Origin: Planctomycetales bacterium
GTDB lineage: Bacteria; Planctomycetota; Planctomycetia; Pirellulales; Pirellulaceae
Assembly (NCBI GenBank): GCA_020427005.1
Contig: JAGQOY010000048.1
Coordinates: 1-38,879 of the forward strand
Direction: 5' to 3'
DNA length: 38,879 nt
Position 1 is the first letter of the stretch. The number at the start of each line of letters is the position of its first letter. The notes below the pieces were generated by a model that had not been told where the DNA came from, made no database searches, and worked only from the letters and a program-made list of their open reading frames with translations. The translations under genes and the position numbers were made by a program. This document shows, in pieces, positions 28,301 through 36,783 of this stretch.

Positions 28301-28999
28301 CTGAATGAGTTGGATAAGGAAGCTACAAAGTTAAGGCAAGACGTGGCCTCCATCGGTGAAATCAATATGGCTGCGTTAGCTGAACTGGATGAGCTGCAGG
28401 GGAGGTATGATTATCTGAATGGTCAATACGAGGACTTGCAGGCTGCTAAGGAATCGTTGCAACGAATTATTAATAAGATCAATGCTGATTCACGGCGTTT
28501 GTTTTTGGAAACGCTGGAAGTCATACGAGAGAATTTTCAAAAGCTCTATCGAAAGTCTTTCGGTGGTGGGAATGCGGACATCGTGCTTGACGGCGATGAT
28601 GTCCTGGAGTGTGGAATTGACATCATTGCTACTCCACCGGGCAAGACTGCGTTATCGAATTCGCTACTTAGTGGAGGAGAAAAAGCATTAACAGCTGTGG
28701 CACTCTTGTTAGCAATATTTCAATATCGCCCCAGCCCTTTTTGCGTATTAGATGAAGTTGACGCTCCATTCGACGAAGCCAACATCGGTCGCTTTGTTAG
28801 CGTACTTACCGAATTTCTGGATTGGACAAAATTCATCATCGTTACCCACTCCAAAAAGACTATGACGGCGGCCACAACGCTGTATGGCGTTACTATGCAG
28901 GAATCAGGAGTTAGCAAACAGGTGGCAGTTCGCTTCGAAGACGTCAATGATAAAGGGGAGATACTAACAGAAAAAGAACCCCTGCGCCGAGCAGCATAG
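25385..28999 (+). CDS. smc: Chromosome segregation ATPase SMC
   Basis: A 1204-residue SMC, the condensin-type ATPase that organises and segregates chromosomes. Walker A GPNGSGKS is at 30-37, followed by VVDAIKWVLG and the Q-loop region. Two long coiled coils flank a hinge at about 515-670 (FPELEGVVGLVGELIEVD ... ALGASANALALRD). The C-terminal head carries the ABC signature LLSGGEKALTA near 1094, Walker B FCVLDEVDAPFDEAN near 1119 and the H-loop VTHSKKTM. Length and order are standard for bacteria. No ScpA or ScpB gene is adjacent. The ATG at 25385 places MLIALELAGFKSFADKT at the N-terminus, as in the family. Confidence 0.97.
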   Translation: MLIALELAGFKSFADKTRFDFPDGITVIVGPNGSGKSNVVDAIKWVLGAQSAKALRGKDMADVIFKGSSALGRKPANSAEATLVFDNRERRLQLDAEEVHVTRRVYRSGESEYLINGASCRLKDIRDLFRGTGVGVDAYSLIEQGKVDRMLQASPKDRRVIFEEAAGISRFNAKKAEALRRLQRVDQNLVRLKDIVDEVHTRLSALKTQASKAQRYREMTNRLHELRLQLGWTEYSALMNKKTLAESRLSELTSLQIHKQEEQQAARHEAQQSEIALHEVARSCQDVETLLQDTLQRIAVNDSQRSSLSKRIEETQSEQRRQESRLLVLRHRASFLQEEVATLRDRMDDAQRVYDAALARTTLATQQVEELRKNRNNCGHQYDSLRSNHLAYLRSSSELSSAVAQQRNLLAELVQSIGSSETQIHELGNAEQQARRIAEQSAVRLKQIHEQYQSLSQSKEKSKNQLDELRKQLVANQELAAGLNGRLVGAAERLSILEQLQQHLEGVDAGARYILDLVNQGAFPELEGVVGLVGELIEVDVHIAPLIDTALGASANALALRDGKFIDAVRNGKWEIPGRLSLMRLDQIPQRRLGEKIQLDGVRGVIGRADRLVQCAEGVEPLMRYLLGTTWLVESLDMALDLAHFRGSGLRFVTAECQVLEADGTLTIGALQSASGLVSRRSEIHNAKLEIIELKKQYQSSQGEIERLQGRVAKSLPILEQQEAQLTSLSKELSHQQAAAQAAVSKLDGIETQRTRMETVLSELNSRRLGVEPSIAKADDELRQTQLRIDELEAELATAGTQLKQFEMQVSEATDELTSAKVDLARVEQRLEANMAAYEQSTRNQAERTQAVVEAIEELQRLRMRREQSELEILNLTSQIAVDFLISEQEEFRLVGLAEQAQSLRAVRSTATKRLENVSRELEKVSHQCQVLTTDALRHQEAMEQLVRRFADDYQVEFNDLAAAQIVSDSAELNELDKEATKLRQDVASIGEINMAALAELDELQGRYDYLNGQYEDLQAAKESLQRIINKINADSRRLFLETLEVIRENFQKLYRKSFGGGNADIVLDGDDVLECGIDIIATPPGKTALSNSLLSGGEKALTAVALLLAIFQYRPSPFCVLDEVDAPFDEANIGRFVSVLTEFLDWTKFIIVTHSKKTMTAATTLYGVTMQESGVSKQVAVRFEDVNDKGEILTEKEPLRRAA

Positions 29000-29181
29000 G
29001 GTACAATCAAGCCATGTGGACTGCCTCGGATCGCTGGTTTTGGCGAATTTCAGGTTATGCAGAGCGGTAAAATAGGTTCTTTTTACAAGCATCCACTCAT
29101 TTTTCTGGGCAAACATTAGTACTCTTGAGTACATTCTTTGAGCCCTTGATTTCGATGAGTTTTGAGCGAGCGTGATGTGGG

Positions 29182-30345
29182 ATGTTGCAATCCTTGGCTG
29201 TAGCAGGTTATCGATCGCTTAAAGAGCTAGTGATACCACTTTCTCATTTGACAGTTATTACTGGCCCAAATGGTAGCGGCAAATCTAGTTTGTATCGTGC
29301 ACTTAGACTCTTGGCAGATACGGCTCGTGGGCAACTCGTACACTCCTTGGCCAGAGAAGGCGGACTGCGATCGGTACTCTGGGCAGGTCCGGAGGTTGTA
29401 TCACGCGAAATGCAATTGGGCCTAGTTCCGGTTCAGGGCACATTGCGAAAGAAACCCATCAGCCTGAAGCTGGGATTTGCAAGTGATGAATATACTTACA
29501 CTTGCGACCTGGGGTTGCCGGTACCTTCTAACTCGGCATTTTTCCTTGACCCAATTATTAAGCGTGAATGCATCTTCCTAGGGGCAAGTCAAAAAACACA
29601 GGATCTGCTAATTGATCGAAAGGGACCTGCGATTCGAATTCGGAATTCGAAGAGCCAATGGCAGACACCCGACTTGGAGTTAGGAAGCTTTGATAGTCTT
29701 TTAAGCGAGTTTACAGATCCTGAATCGGCTCCGGCTGTCATACGCCTACGCGATTGGATCCGTAGCTGGCGATTTTATGACCATTTTCGCACTGACCAAA
29801 CCGCACCCTCTCGCGGTGTTCAAATTGGGACATATACACCTGTGCTGGGAAATGATGGAGCAGGTTTGGCTGCAGCTTTACAGACCATTCGGGAGATTGG
29901 TAATGCAGATCTGCTCGAACAATGTATAGCCGATGCGTTTCCAGGTTCACAGTTGTCGATTGACAACCAGGATGCACGTTTTGAGGTGCAGCTATATCAA
30001 CCAGGAATGCTGCGCCCGCTTAGAAGTTCAGAGCTGTCCGATGGAACGTTACGTTACCTGTTGTTGGTCGCAGCTTTATTGACCCCACGTCCTCCACAAC
30101 TGATGGTTTTAAACGAACCAGAAACGAGCCTTCACCCGGATCTTATTCCGGCGTTGGCGCGTCTGATCTCAGAGTATTCTCAGTTACAACAAATTCTGTT
30201 GGTCACTCATTCGCAATTACTGGTTCAGGAATTGGACGCATCGCGGAATTGTGCCGTATTTGTTTTAGAAAAGAGTTTTGGCGCTACTCAGCTAGTAGGT
30301 GTCGATCCCTTCGACTTACCTCAGTGGAAGTGGCCGGCTCGCTAA
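29182..30345 (+). CDS. AAA ATPase of the RecF/OLD-like type (COG4637-like)
   Basis: A 387-residue single-domain ABC-type ATPase. The N-terminus LAVAGYRSLKELVIPLSHLTVITGPNGSGKS has Walker A at 28-35 and the RecF-like GYRSLK lead-in. The C-terminus holds the signature-like LSDGTLRYL, Walker B LMVLNEPETSLHPDL near 310 and the switch VTHSQLLVQEL. There is no long coiled coil and no TOPRIM nuclease domain, unlike full OLD proteins. Proteins of this group are poorly studied; roles in DNA repair or defence have been proposed for relatives. It follows smc by 182 bases on the same strand. The ATG at 29182 places the Walker A motif at the normal distance. Confidence 0.9.
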   Translation: MLQSLAVAGYRSLKELVIPLSHLTVITGPNGSGKSSLYRALRLLADTARGQLVHSLAREGGLRSVLWAGPEVVSREMQLGLVPVQGTLRKKPISLKLGFASDEYTYTCDLGLPVPSNSAFFLDPIIKRECIFLGASQKTQDLLIDRKGPAIRIRNSKSQWQTPDLELGSFDSLLSEFTDPESAPAVIRLRDWIRSWRFYDHFRTDQTAPSRGVQIGTYTPVLGNDGAGLAAALQTIREIGNADLLEQCIADAFPGSQLSIDNQDARFEVQLYQPGMLRPLRSSELSDGTLRYLLLVAALLTPRPPQLMVLNEPETSLHPDLIPALARLISEYSQLQQILLVTHSQLLVQELDASRNCAVFVLEKSFGATQLVGVDPFDLPQWKWPAR

Positions 30346-30396
30346 TCTAATGTGATGCGAATAGGTTGTACAGGTTTTTGAGTTGGTCGGGCCCAG

Positions 30397-31857
30397 CTAC
30401 TTACCTGTCTTTGTGGTTTCGATTTGACTCTTCAAGTTTGCGACAGGTGGTGGTGAGTAATCTGGATTTGGTTGCATCATTTGGGCGCCAACGGAAATTC
30501 GCCATGAATCAAGATCAGTTTTAAGTTCGGCAAGTATCATTGGCTCGCGAGAAACAAGATTGACTTTCTCACTGATATCTTGCTGCAGGTTATAGAGTTC
30601 CAGGCCTTCTGGGTCGAATGATTCAATTAACTTCCAATTGCGTTTGCGAATGACGCTTGAAGGAACACTAGATGGGTGTTCGTTGTAATGTGGAAAGTGC
30701 CAAAACAGCGATTCACGATTTAGCTGGCGCTGGTCTCCTGCTATCAAGTCACTGAGATCTAACCCGTCCATATGTTGGTTGGGCAGCGATTTGATTCCGG
30801 CTGCGCTTAAGCAAGTTGGATAGAGATCGTTACTTATGACGGGTTCATTTACAATCGCTCCGGCTTGTACCGTCCCAGGCCACTTGATGATTAACGGAAC
30901 CCGAATCCCACCTTCGTAGTATGCGCCTTTGTTTCCACGCAGAGGAGCGTTGTTAGTCGCTTTCCAAAATCCGCCATTGTCACTTGTGAAAATGAGGATG
31001 GTATTTTCGGAAATCTTGAGTTGCTCAAGCACTGCTATTACTCTGCTCACGCTGTCGTCAACACTTTCCACCATGGCAGCGTATTCTGGCAGGCCTTGAC
31101 GTTGTTCCTTGGGGATCTGTTTATATTTAGCGATCATGTGGGGCTTTGCTTGAAGTGGTGCATGAACCCCGTAATGCGGAAAGTAAAGGAAGAATGGTTG
31201 ATCTTTGTTTTGGGTAATAAATTTGACTGCTTCGTCTGTTAACCGATCCGTCAGGTATTCGTCGGCATGACCATTAGGCAACACATTCCACCTTGCACGC
31301 AGGCCTGTCCCGGGAATTAACCAGTCACCCTCATATGGATAAAAGTAACTGCCAGGGGCACCATGGGCGTTGCCAGCAATGTTCAGGTCGAAACCGTGAT
31401 GTTCTGGTAGTGAAAATGGCTCGCTACCTAGGTGCCACTTGCCAATGCTGGCCGTTCGATAGCCCGCCTCACGCAGTGCCTCGGCCAAGGTAAACTCTTC
31501 GACAGGCAAGCTACGCACAAATCGTGCTGAACGCAGTTTTGCTTTGGGATCCCAACGACCCGACGGGAGCCAGTCGGTGAGCATCAACCGTGCCGGATAT
31601 TTTCCTGTCAAGATGGCAGCTCGCGTAGGAGAACACACGGCACATGCGGAATAGGCATCCGTGAAACGGACGCCGTCAGCAGCTAGTTGGTCGATATTGG
31701 GGGTTCGATAATAGCTGCTACCTTGGCAGCTGAGATCCCTCCATCCCAAATCGTCGATAAGAAACAGCACAATATTGGGAAGTGGCGTGGCATACAAATA
31801 ATTGTCAGTGACGGTTGTGAGAATTACCAGCAGTCCCACCAAGCATCTGACGGACAT
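30397..31857 (-). CDS. Secreted arylsulfatase-type sulfatase
   Basis: A 486-residue exported enzyme of the type I (formylglycine) sulfatase family, which cleaves sulfate esters, typically from sulfated polysaccharides. After a signal peptide (MSVRCLVGLLVILTTVTDNYLYA), LPNIVLFLIDDLGW supplies metal ligands D35-D36. The activation motif C75-S-P-T-R79 followed by AAILTGKYPAR marks the cysteine converted to formylglycine. Other conserved sites are IGKWHLG and the metal-binding ILIFTSDNGG. A lone ATG at 31857 with GGAGGG nine bases upstream is preferred over a longer frame from 31980, whose extension is a purine-rich repeat that would mask the signal. No maturase is nearby. It lies 135 bases downstream of the next minus-strand gene, so both may be cotranscribed. 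Confidence 0.94.
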   Translation of the reverse strand: MSVRCLVGLLVILTTVTDNYLYATPLPNIVLFLIDDLGWRDLSCQGSSYYRTPNIDQLAADGVRFTDAYSACAVCSPTRAAILTGKYPARLMLTDWLPSGRWDPKAKLRSARFVRSLPVEEFTLAEALREAGYRTASIGKWHLGSEPFSLPEHHGFDLNIAGNAHGAPGSYFYPYEGDWLIPGTGLRARWNVLPNGHADEYLTDRLTDEAVKFITQNKDQPFFLYFPHYGVHAPLQAKPHMIAKYKQIPKEQRQGLPEYAAMVESVDDSVSRVIAVLEQLKISENTILIFTSDNGGFWKATNNAPLRGNKGAYYEGGIRVPLIIKWPGTVQAGAIVNEPVISNDLYPTCLSAAGIKSLPNQHMDGLDLSDLIAGDQRQLNRESLFWHFPHYNEHPSSVPSSVIRKRNWKLIESFDPEGLELYNLQQDISEKVNLVSREPMILAELKTDLDSWRISVGAQMMQPNPDYSPPPVANLKSQIETTKTGK

Positions 31858-31992
31858 CGAGATCGACCCTCCCCTCACGGCCATTTCACGGCGCTCGCCC
31901 CTCCCACCCTTCCCCACCTGGCTCGGAAAGGCAGGGAACGTACCTTGTCGAAACACTGCCAAATCAAATGAAGGTAACATGGCTGCGCTGTA

Positions 31993-33339
31993 TCAACGGG
32001 GCTTCAGTTTGGATTTCGTAAATGCGGAAATCTCGATCTCAGCGTTGCCAAACCCTGTGTCTGTGAATGTGACGTGGATTTCACTCTCGCCCCTATTGAG
32101 TACAAAATCTCCGACTATTCCCTCGTTGACGTTTGTTGTCAACTTCCATCCCTGGCTTTCGATTCCCTTTAACCACGCAGTAACCGCGGTCTTTGCTTTA
32201 CCGGCACCAATTGAGTAGCTTATTTTTGACTCAGAGTGATCGCCGAGTTTGGCGCCCTGAGGTGCAGTTACTTCCAAAGTTGCTATTTGCGCTGCCGCTT
32301 TTGCTTCTTCGGCTTTCTTAGCTTCGGCCCGCTCCTGCATTGCTAATTTGGCTCGCTGCTCAAGTGCGTCCACCTGAGCGGCAGTTTGAAATTCGACCGT
32401 GGCTTGAGTCTTGCCGTCGATCTCCTTGAATTCGATCTCAATGAGATCCTTTTCTGGATTACGGAAAATCATATGATCCCAAAAGTCCACTTTGAAGGGT
32501 TGATCTGTAGTGGCCTTCCAACGGTCTTTCCCTAATGTGAGTTTATAAAACTCGATTACTTCAGCTTCGCTCTTTTTTGTTTGCAATAGCACTGTTTTCG
32601 TTGAGTCGGTATAACTAATTAGTTCACATTCGCTTGGTGTTGGTATGGAAGCGGACATTTGAATGGAACTCAGTTGCACCATTGTCTTACCGCCTTGGGC
32701 CGGTGCTTCGCCGATGAAGGCTTGAACGCGCACTGCATTCTTTCGCACATAAAATCCAACCGCATCTGTGCCATATGGTTCCCAGCCTGCCTCGGTAAAC
32801 AGTCGTAAGTATTGCTTCGTAGTATCCTCCACTGATCCGGATGCAAGATAGGCGGCCACAACGGGTGTAGCATAAACTTCCTTAGCATCCTTTGGCCGCG
32901 GAAGTGCTGCTAGCGAGACGTTGCCGTGGTTTTGGACATTTACCAAGACTTGGTCACCCTGTCCTGAAGGCATTATCGATAGGCTGAGGGTAAAAGCACC
33001 TGATGACATAGTTGCGCTGGCGTACTGTGGCGTGATGGTTGAGTCGCCATTTTCCTTAAAACTCAACTGTTTAAGTTGTTCAATCAACTCCTTGGTAATC
33101 GACTCGACAGCTCCATTGCATGAGTAGCTTAGAAAGGCAACCTCTCGCGTGTTTATCTGGGGGTCTTTACCAATGAGTTTTATTGCCGACAAATCTACAA
33201 CTTTCTTGGCCTCAGACACAGTCGCAGGTCCATCCGCCGCTGCAGCGGAATGAAAGCTAAAAGAGGGCGTGAAAAAAAACATTCCCAGATAGCAGATTCG
33301 GATAATTAGCAAGCGCCAAAAGCCATTTGCCATTTGCAT
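31993..33339 (-). CDS. Secreted hypothetical protein with repeated domain and coiled-coil linker
   Basis: A 448-residue exported protein I do not recognise. A signal peptide covers about residues 1-36 (IIRICYLGMFFFTPSFSFHSAAAADG). At least three mixed alpha/beta units follow. The helix-turn-strand pattern EVIEFYKLTLGKDRWKATTDQPF (about 260-285), DTTKQYLRLFTEAGWEPYGTDAVGF (about 170-195) and KTAVTAWLKGIESQGWKLTTNV (about 390-410) looks like a repeated fold in which a helix carries a peptide ending GW. An Ala/Glu/Lys coiled coil (about 335-360) links the last two. There is no catalytic motif. Possibly an envelope or substrate-binding protein working with the sulfatase downstream. The start may be 33339 or two codons later. 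Confidence 0.8.
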   Translation of the reverse strand: MQMANGFWRLLIIRICYLGMFFFTPSFSFHSAAAADGPATVSEAKKVVDLSAIKLIGKDPQINTREVAFLSYSCNGAVESITKELIEQLKQLSFKENGDSTITPQYASATMSSGAFTLSLSIMPSGQGDQVLVNVQNHGNVSLAALPRPKDAKEVYATPVVAAYLASGSVEDTTKQYLRLFTEAGWEPYGTDAVGFYVRKNAVRVQAFIGEAPAQGGKTMVQLSSIQMSASIPTPSECELISYTDSTKTVLLQTKKSEAEVIEFYKLTLGKDRWKATTDQPFKVDFWDHMIFRNPEKDLIEIEFKEIDGKTQATVEFQTAAQVDALEQRAKLAMQERAEAKKAEEAKAAAQIATLEVTAPQGAKLGDHSESKISYSIGAGKAKTAVTAWLKGIESQGWKLTTNVNEGIVGDFVLNRGESEIHVTFTDTGFGNAEIEISAFTKSKLKPR

Positions 33340-33635
33340 TTTCTAAGGTCCTCAAGTTGAATGGTTCGCCTCTGAAAAAATGGAGGCGGGATTGTTATCT
33401 TAGCGATAAAGGTAGGTAGCAAGCAATCTAGTATCCTGTATTGTCGCGCAAAGTTTGATTGCGCACTGTATAACAGCGTGGGGAATTCTAGAGTTCCCGG
33501 TTGGATACCGTGGACAGATCGCGAGAATTCCCAAAAAAGGGGAGCTATAGGGATGACAAGTGCAAGCAGTGCGTCAGAAACCTGAAAGTTACCGGCTCAA
33601 CTTTCAAGTTGTAACTTCAAGTGAACAGTTTTTTC
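33340..33635. other. Divergent intergenic region with small hairpins
   Basis: No gene. GCGCAA (33446-33451) pairs with TTGCGC (33459-33464), extended by CTGT/ACAG at 33436 and 33473-33476. Nearer the plus-strand gene GAAAGTT (33584-33590) pairs with AACTTTC (33599-33605), directly followed by the palindrome AAGTT-gt-AACTT (33606-33617). The latter two lie just before the flavoprotein start and could be an operator or a translation-control hairpin. Confidence 0.4.
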
Positions 33636-35375
33636 ATGGATAGCCGTAATACACAAGACGTTACTTTACCTATCGTAATTGAAGGCTCTGGGAGCAGCCG
33701 AGCCCGTAAAGGGGGGCGAATTCTAGTTCGAATATTCATCCTAGGCTTGGTAGTTGCCGGGTTGCGGCTAGTGGCTCATCACAATTTGAAGTTGAATACT
33801 GATCGCCTACTGAAGCTCGAGGAAGTATTCCCTTGGATGCCGGACGTAACGAGTCTAGAGCTGATTCGCGATACGAATAGGTATCACTATCGAACTGCAT
33901 CTGGCATAGAAGGGCAACTTATCACCAATGCGACCGAGGCTGAAGCCATCGTAGGATATAGTGGCAGTAGTCGACTTCTATTTCGCTTGGACGAACGCCA
34001 TTGCGTTTCTGCGGCCGTGTTACTGAGCTGTGGAGATACGGAGGAACATGTCAATCTAGTGAAAGGCAATGCGGCATACTGGCAACAATTTCTGGGCTGG
34101 GAATTGGGACGTGACGAGACCAGGAACATGGATGCCGTTTCGGGTGCCACGTTAACGAGTCTGGCAATAGCAGAAACGGCAGTGCAGATATTAAGCGGTC
34201 GGAAAACAAGTCTGAGGTTTCCACGTGAGGTTGAGTTAAGAGAGGTTGTGTCTACTTTTCCTGGGGCCAAAGAACTGGTTGCCGTCGGATCCACAGCCGA
34301 TCTTACGAGCGTCAGAAACGGACGGGTAATCCAGGGATTTGTATTTCGTACGGGACAACTTGCGGATTCAATTCCGGGATACCAGGGACCCAGTGAATTA
34401 CTAGTCTTTCTGGACGTAGACATGGTAATTGTCGGCGTTCAACTGCGTAGTACCTTCGACAACCAGCCTTATACAGATTACGTTCGTCAGGAAAGAGGCT
34501 TTTGGAAGTTGTTTTCAGGTCTCACGCTCTTAAAACTCAGCGACGAAGAATGGGCTTCTCAGATAGAGGGTGTCTCAGGGGCCACAATGACATCGCAAGC
34601 GATTGCCCGCACTTTGTCCGAGTCTGCTCGTCAACTTTCGAAACGGCGAAATTCTAATCCGCCAGACCTTGGGACGTGGGCGAAAGGTGTAAATCATGTT
34701 GAGTGGTTGACCCTCTTGCTGCTCGGCGGAGCAATTGTCATCGATGGGTTGGGGCTTAAGTGCCGTCAGCGGTGGTGGTGTTTGCAGATTGGTTCATTAG
34801 TGGTACTGGGCGTTATAACTGGAAATCTGCTGTCGATTGCGCTTTATGTAGGCTGGCTCCGAGGTGGTGTAAGCGTCTTTCAGGTCCCCGGATTATTTTT
34901 ACTGCTGACGGTGACAGTGCTGTGGCCATTGCTTACTCGTAGAAATATCTACTGCGCACATCTTTGTCCACACGGGATACTTCAACAGTGGCAGTCAAAA
35001 CTGTTGCGCCGAAGGGGCCGTCGGTTTTCGCCAAGCTTGAAACGCGCTATAGTTGTACTTCTCAAGGCAAGCAGGGTGGCAGCTCTCGTATTCATGGGAT
35101 TGGCAATAGTTTCGCCGTGGAGTTTTAGGCTGTCGGCCTTGGAGCCGTTTGAAAGTTACGCCTTGCAGTTTGCGTGGTCAGTGAGTTTGATGGTTTGGCT
35201 ATGCAGCCTGTTGTTATCCTTGGTCAGGCCCATGGGGTACTGCCAACATGGATGCGCGACGGGCTGGGTAATTAACGTATTCAGGAATGTCCGGTCATCC
35301 CGGTTCAGTAAAACAGGAGATGTTGTATTAGTTGTTTTGTGCGCGTGCATCTGGTGCCTCGCATTGTTTAGGTAG
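33636..35375 (+). CDS. Membrane flavoprotein with two FMN-attachment domains and NosR/NapH-like cysteine motifs
   Basis: A 579-residue protein from ATG 33636 (GTG at 33621 is possible; neither has a clear ribosome site). Residues about 30-47 are a membrane helix. Two FMN-binding-type domains follow, each ending in the flavinylation motif SGAT-TS: DAVSGATLTS near 166-175 and EGVSGATMTS near 311-320, where the threonine would carry FMN attached by ApbE. From about 357 to the end there are about six membrane helices with CAHLCPHG (C440, C444) and CQHGCATG (C536, C540), the paired CxxxC motifs seen in NosR/NapH/RnfD-like electron carriers. There are no classical 4Fe-4S ferredoxin motifs. Likely moves electrons across the membrane to an extracytoplasmic acceptor; the acceptor is unknown. 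Confidence 0.85.
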   Translation: MDSRNTQDVTLPIVIEGSGSSRARKGGRILVRIFILGLVVAGLRLVAHHNLKLNTDRLLKLEEVFPWMPDVTSLELIRDTNRYHYRTASGIEGQLITNATEAEAIVGYSGSSRLLFRLDERHCVSAAVLLSCGDTEEHVNLVKGNAAYWQQFLGWELGRDETRNMDAVSGATLTSLAIAETAVQILSGRKTSLRFPREVELREVVSTFPGAKELVAVGSTADLTSVRNGRVIQGFVFRTGQLADSIPGYQGPSELLVFLDVDMVIVGVQLRSTFDNQPYTDYVRQERGFWKLFSGLTLLKLSDEEWASQIEGVSGATMTSQAIARTLSESARQLSKRRNSNPPDLGTWAKGVNHVEWLTLLLLGGAIVIDGLGLKCRQRWWCLQIGSLVVLGVITGNLLSIALYVGWLRGGVSVFQVPGLFLLLTVTVLWPLLTRRNIYCAHLCPHGILQQWQSKLLRRRGRRFSPSLKRAIVVLLKASRVAALVFMGLAIVSPWSFRLSALEPFESYALQFAWSVSLMVWLCSLLLSLVRPMGYCQHGCATGWVINVFRNVRSSRFSKTGDVVLVVLCACIWCLALFR

Positions 35376-35673
35376 ACCAGTAAATCCTAGTGATCAAACG
35401 GTCGCAGTGACCGTGCGCTTTTGTGGGCTGATTCGCACAAACGATTTCTGGGTGCACCGAGGTAGCTTCTCAGGAGATATAATGAGCCGCAATCGAGTTT
35501 GGCTTGAAAGTTGAATCACTTAGCGTCTTTGCTCAAGTTAATGTGCAGGATTCTAGAACTTCAGGGAATGTTTGCGTAGCGAAAGATGGTGTTCATTTTT
35601 CGCGCACACCGATAGTAGTAATTCGATTTGTTCAAACACTGCAAAATCAATTGGACGTCAAAAGGAACGAAGT

Positions 35674-36783
35674 ATGTCGAATCTGCCGTTCACACGAAAT
35701 GATCGTCCAACCTTGGGAGTTGAAATTGAGTTACAGATTGTCGAGAACGACTCACTGGCCTTAGCAAATCGGATTTCAGACGTTCTGCAGGCGATTCCTG
35801 CTAGTTATCAGGGATCGATAAAGCCTGAGCTTATGCAGAGTTACTTGGAGATCAACACGAAAATCTGCAATACAGTGCATGAGGCTGGCGAGGATTTGCG
35901 CCGAAAGTTATCCGTGGTTGAACAGGTTATGGAGCCCTTAGGATTGAAGCTTTATTGGGCAGCGACGCACCCTTTTTCTTCTTGGCGCGACCAGCAAATA
36001 ACTGTGGATGAACGCTACTATCGACTCGTCGATTTGATGCAGGACGTTGCGCGTCGACTAGTGACTTTTGGTCTACACGTGCATGTCGGAGTAGAATCTG
36101 GAGACAAAGCGATCATGATATGTGATCGCATGCTAAAGTATTTACCGTTATTGTTGAGCCTAAGCGCGAATTCGCCGTTTTGGGAGGGCAGAAATACAGG
36201 GCTGCATTCGAATCGGTCCAAGATCATGGAGGGCCTGCCAACGGCTGGTTTACCGCATCGCATGCGCAATTATTCAGAATACGTATGGCTAATCGACCAT
36301 CTTAAACGCACTGGATTTATAAATAGCATTCGTGAAATATGGTGGGATATCCGTCCGCACCATAATTTTGGGACTGTTGAGGTGCGTGTATGCGACATGC
36401 CACCTCGGTTGGAACATGTGCTTTCCATTGCCGCTTTAGTCCAATGTTTGGTGGTAGCGATTTCACGCGAAATTGACGAAGGAACCTTTCAATCCGATTA
36501 CCACCCGATGATGGTTCAACAGAACAAGTGGAGGGCCACTCGTTTTGGAGCTGGCGCTGCGCTTGTTAGTTCCAATGACTACACACAGATTCCTGTTGAG
36601 CAGATGACAAGTAGGCTGGTGGATTCTTTGCTGCCCATCGCTCATGAACTCGCTTGTGAAAGAGAGTTGGAGATGCTTTCCCAATTGCCAACAAATTCTG
36701 GGGCAAAGCAACAGCTCGAAATCTTCGAACGGACTAACAGTCGTAGGGAAGTCGTCCGTCAGATGGTTGCAGCCAATCACTAA
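35674..36783 (+). CDS. YbdK-type carboxylate-amine ligase (glutamate-cysteine ligase family 2)
   Basis: A 369-residue ATP-dependent ligase of the GCS2 family. The ATG at 35674 follows AAAGGA eight bases upstream; a longer frame from 35572 has no ribosome site and a non-conserved extension. Landmarks: TLGVEIELQIV (13-23) with metal-binding acidic residues, EVxTK-type ELMQSYLEINTK, the catalytic HVHVGVES (about 128-135), NSPFWEGRNTG with S-R following, and EVRVCDMPP. YbdK proteins have weak glutamate-cysteine ligase activity in enteric bacteria; the natural substrate is often unknown. There is no partner glutathione synthetase. It is preceded by a 298-base gap with nothing notable and followed by an inverted repeat. 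Confidence 0.92.
   Translation: MSNLPFTRNDRPTLGVEIELQIVENDSLALANRISDVLQAIPASYQGSIKPELMQSYLEINTKICNTVHEAGEDLRRKLSVVEQVMEPLGLKLYWAATHPFSSWRDQQITVDERYYRLVDLMQDVARRLVTFGLHVHVGVESGDKAIMICDRMLKYLPLLLSLSANSPFWEGRNTGLHSNRSKIMEGLPTAGLPHRMRNYSEYVWLIDHLKRTGFINSIREIWWDIRPHHNFGTVEVRVCDMPPRLEHVLSIAALVQCLVVAISREIDEGTFQSDYHPMMVQQNKWRATRFGAGAALVSSNDYTQIPVEQMTSRLVDSLLPIAHELACERELEMLSQLPTNSGAKQQLEIFERTNSRREVVRQMVAANH

Noticed and set aside
31858..31980. Longer N-terminus for the sulfatase
   Set aside because: The extra 41 residues are a translated purine-rich tract and would place the signal peptide inside the protein.
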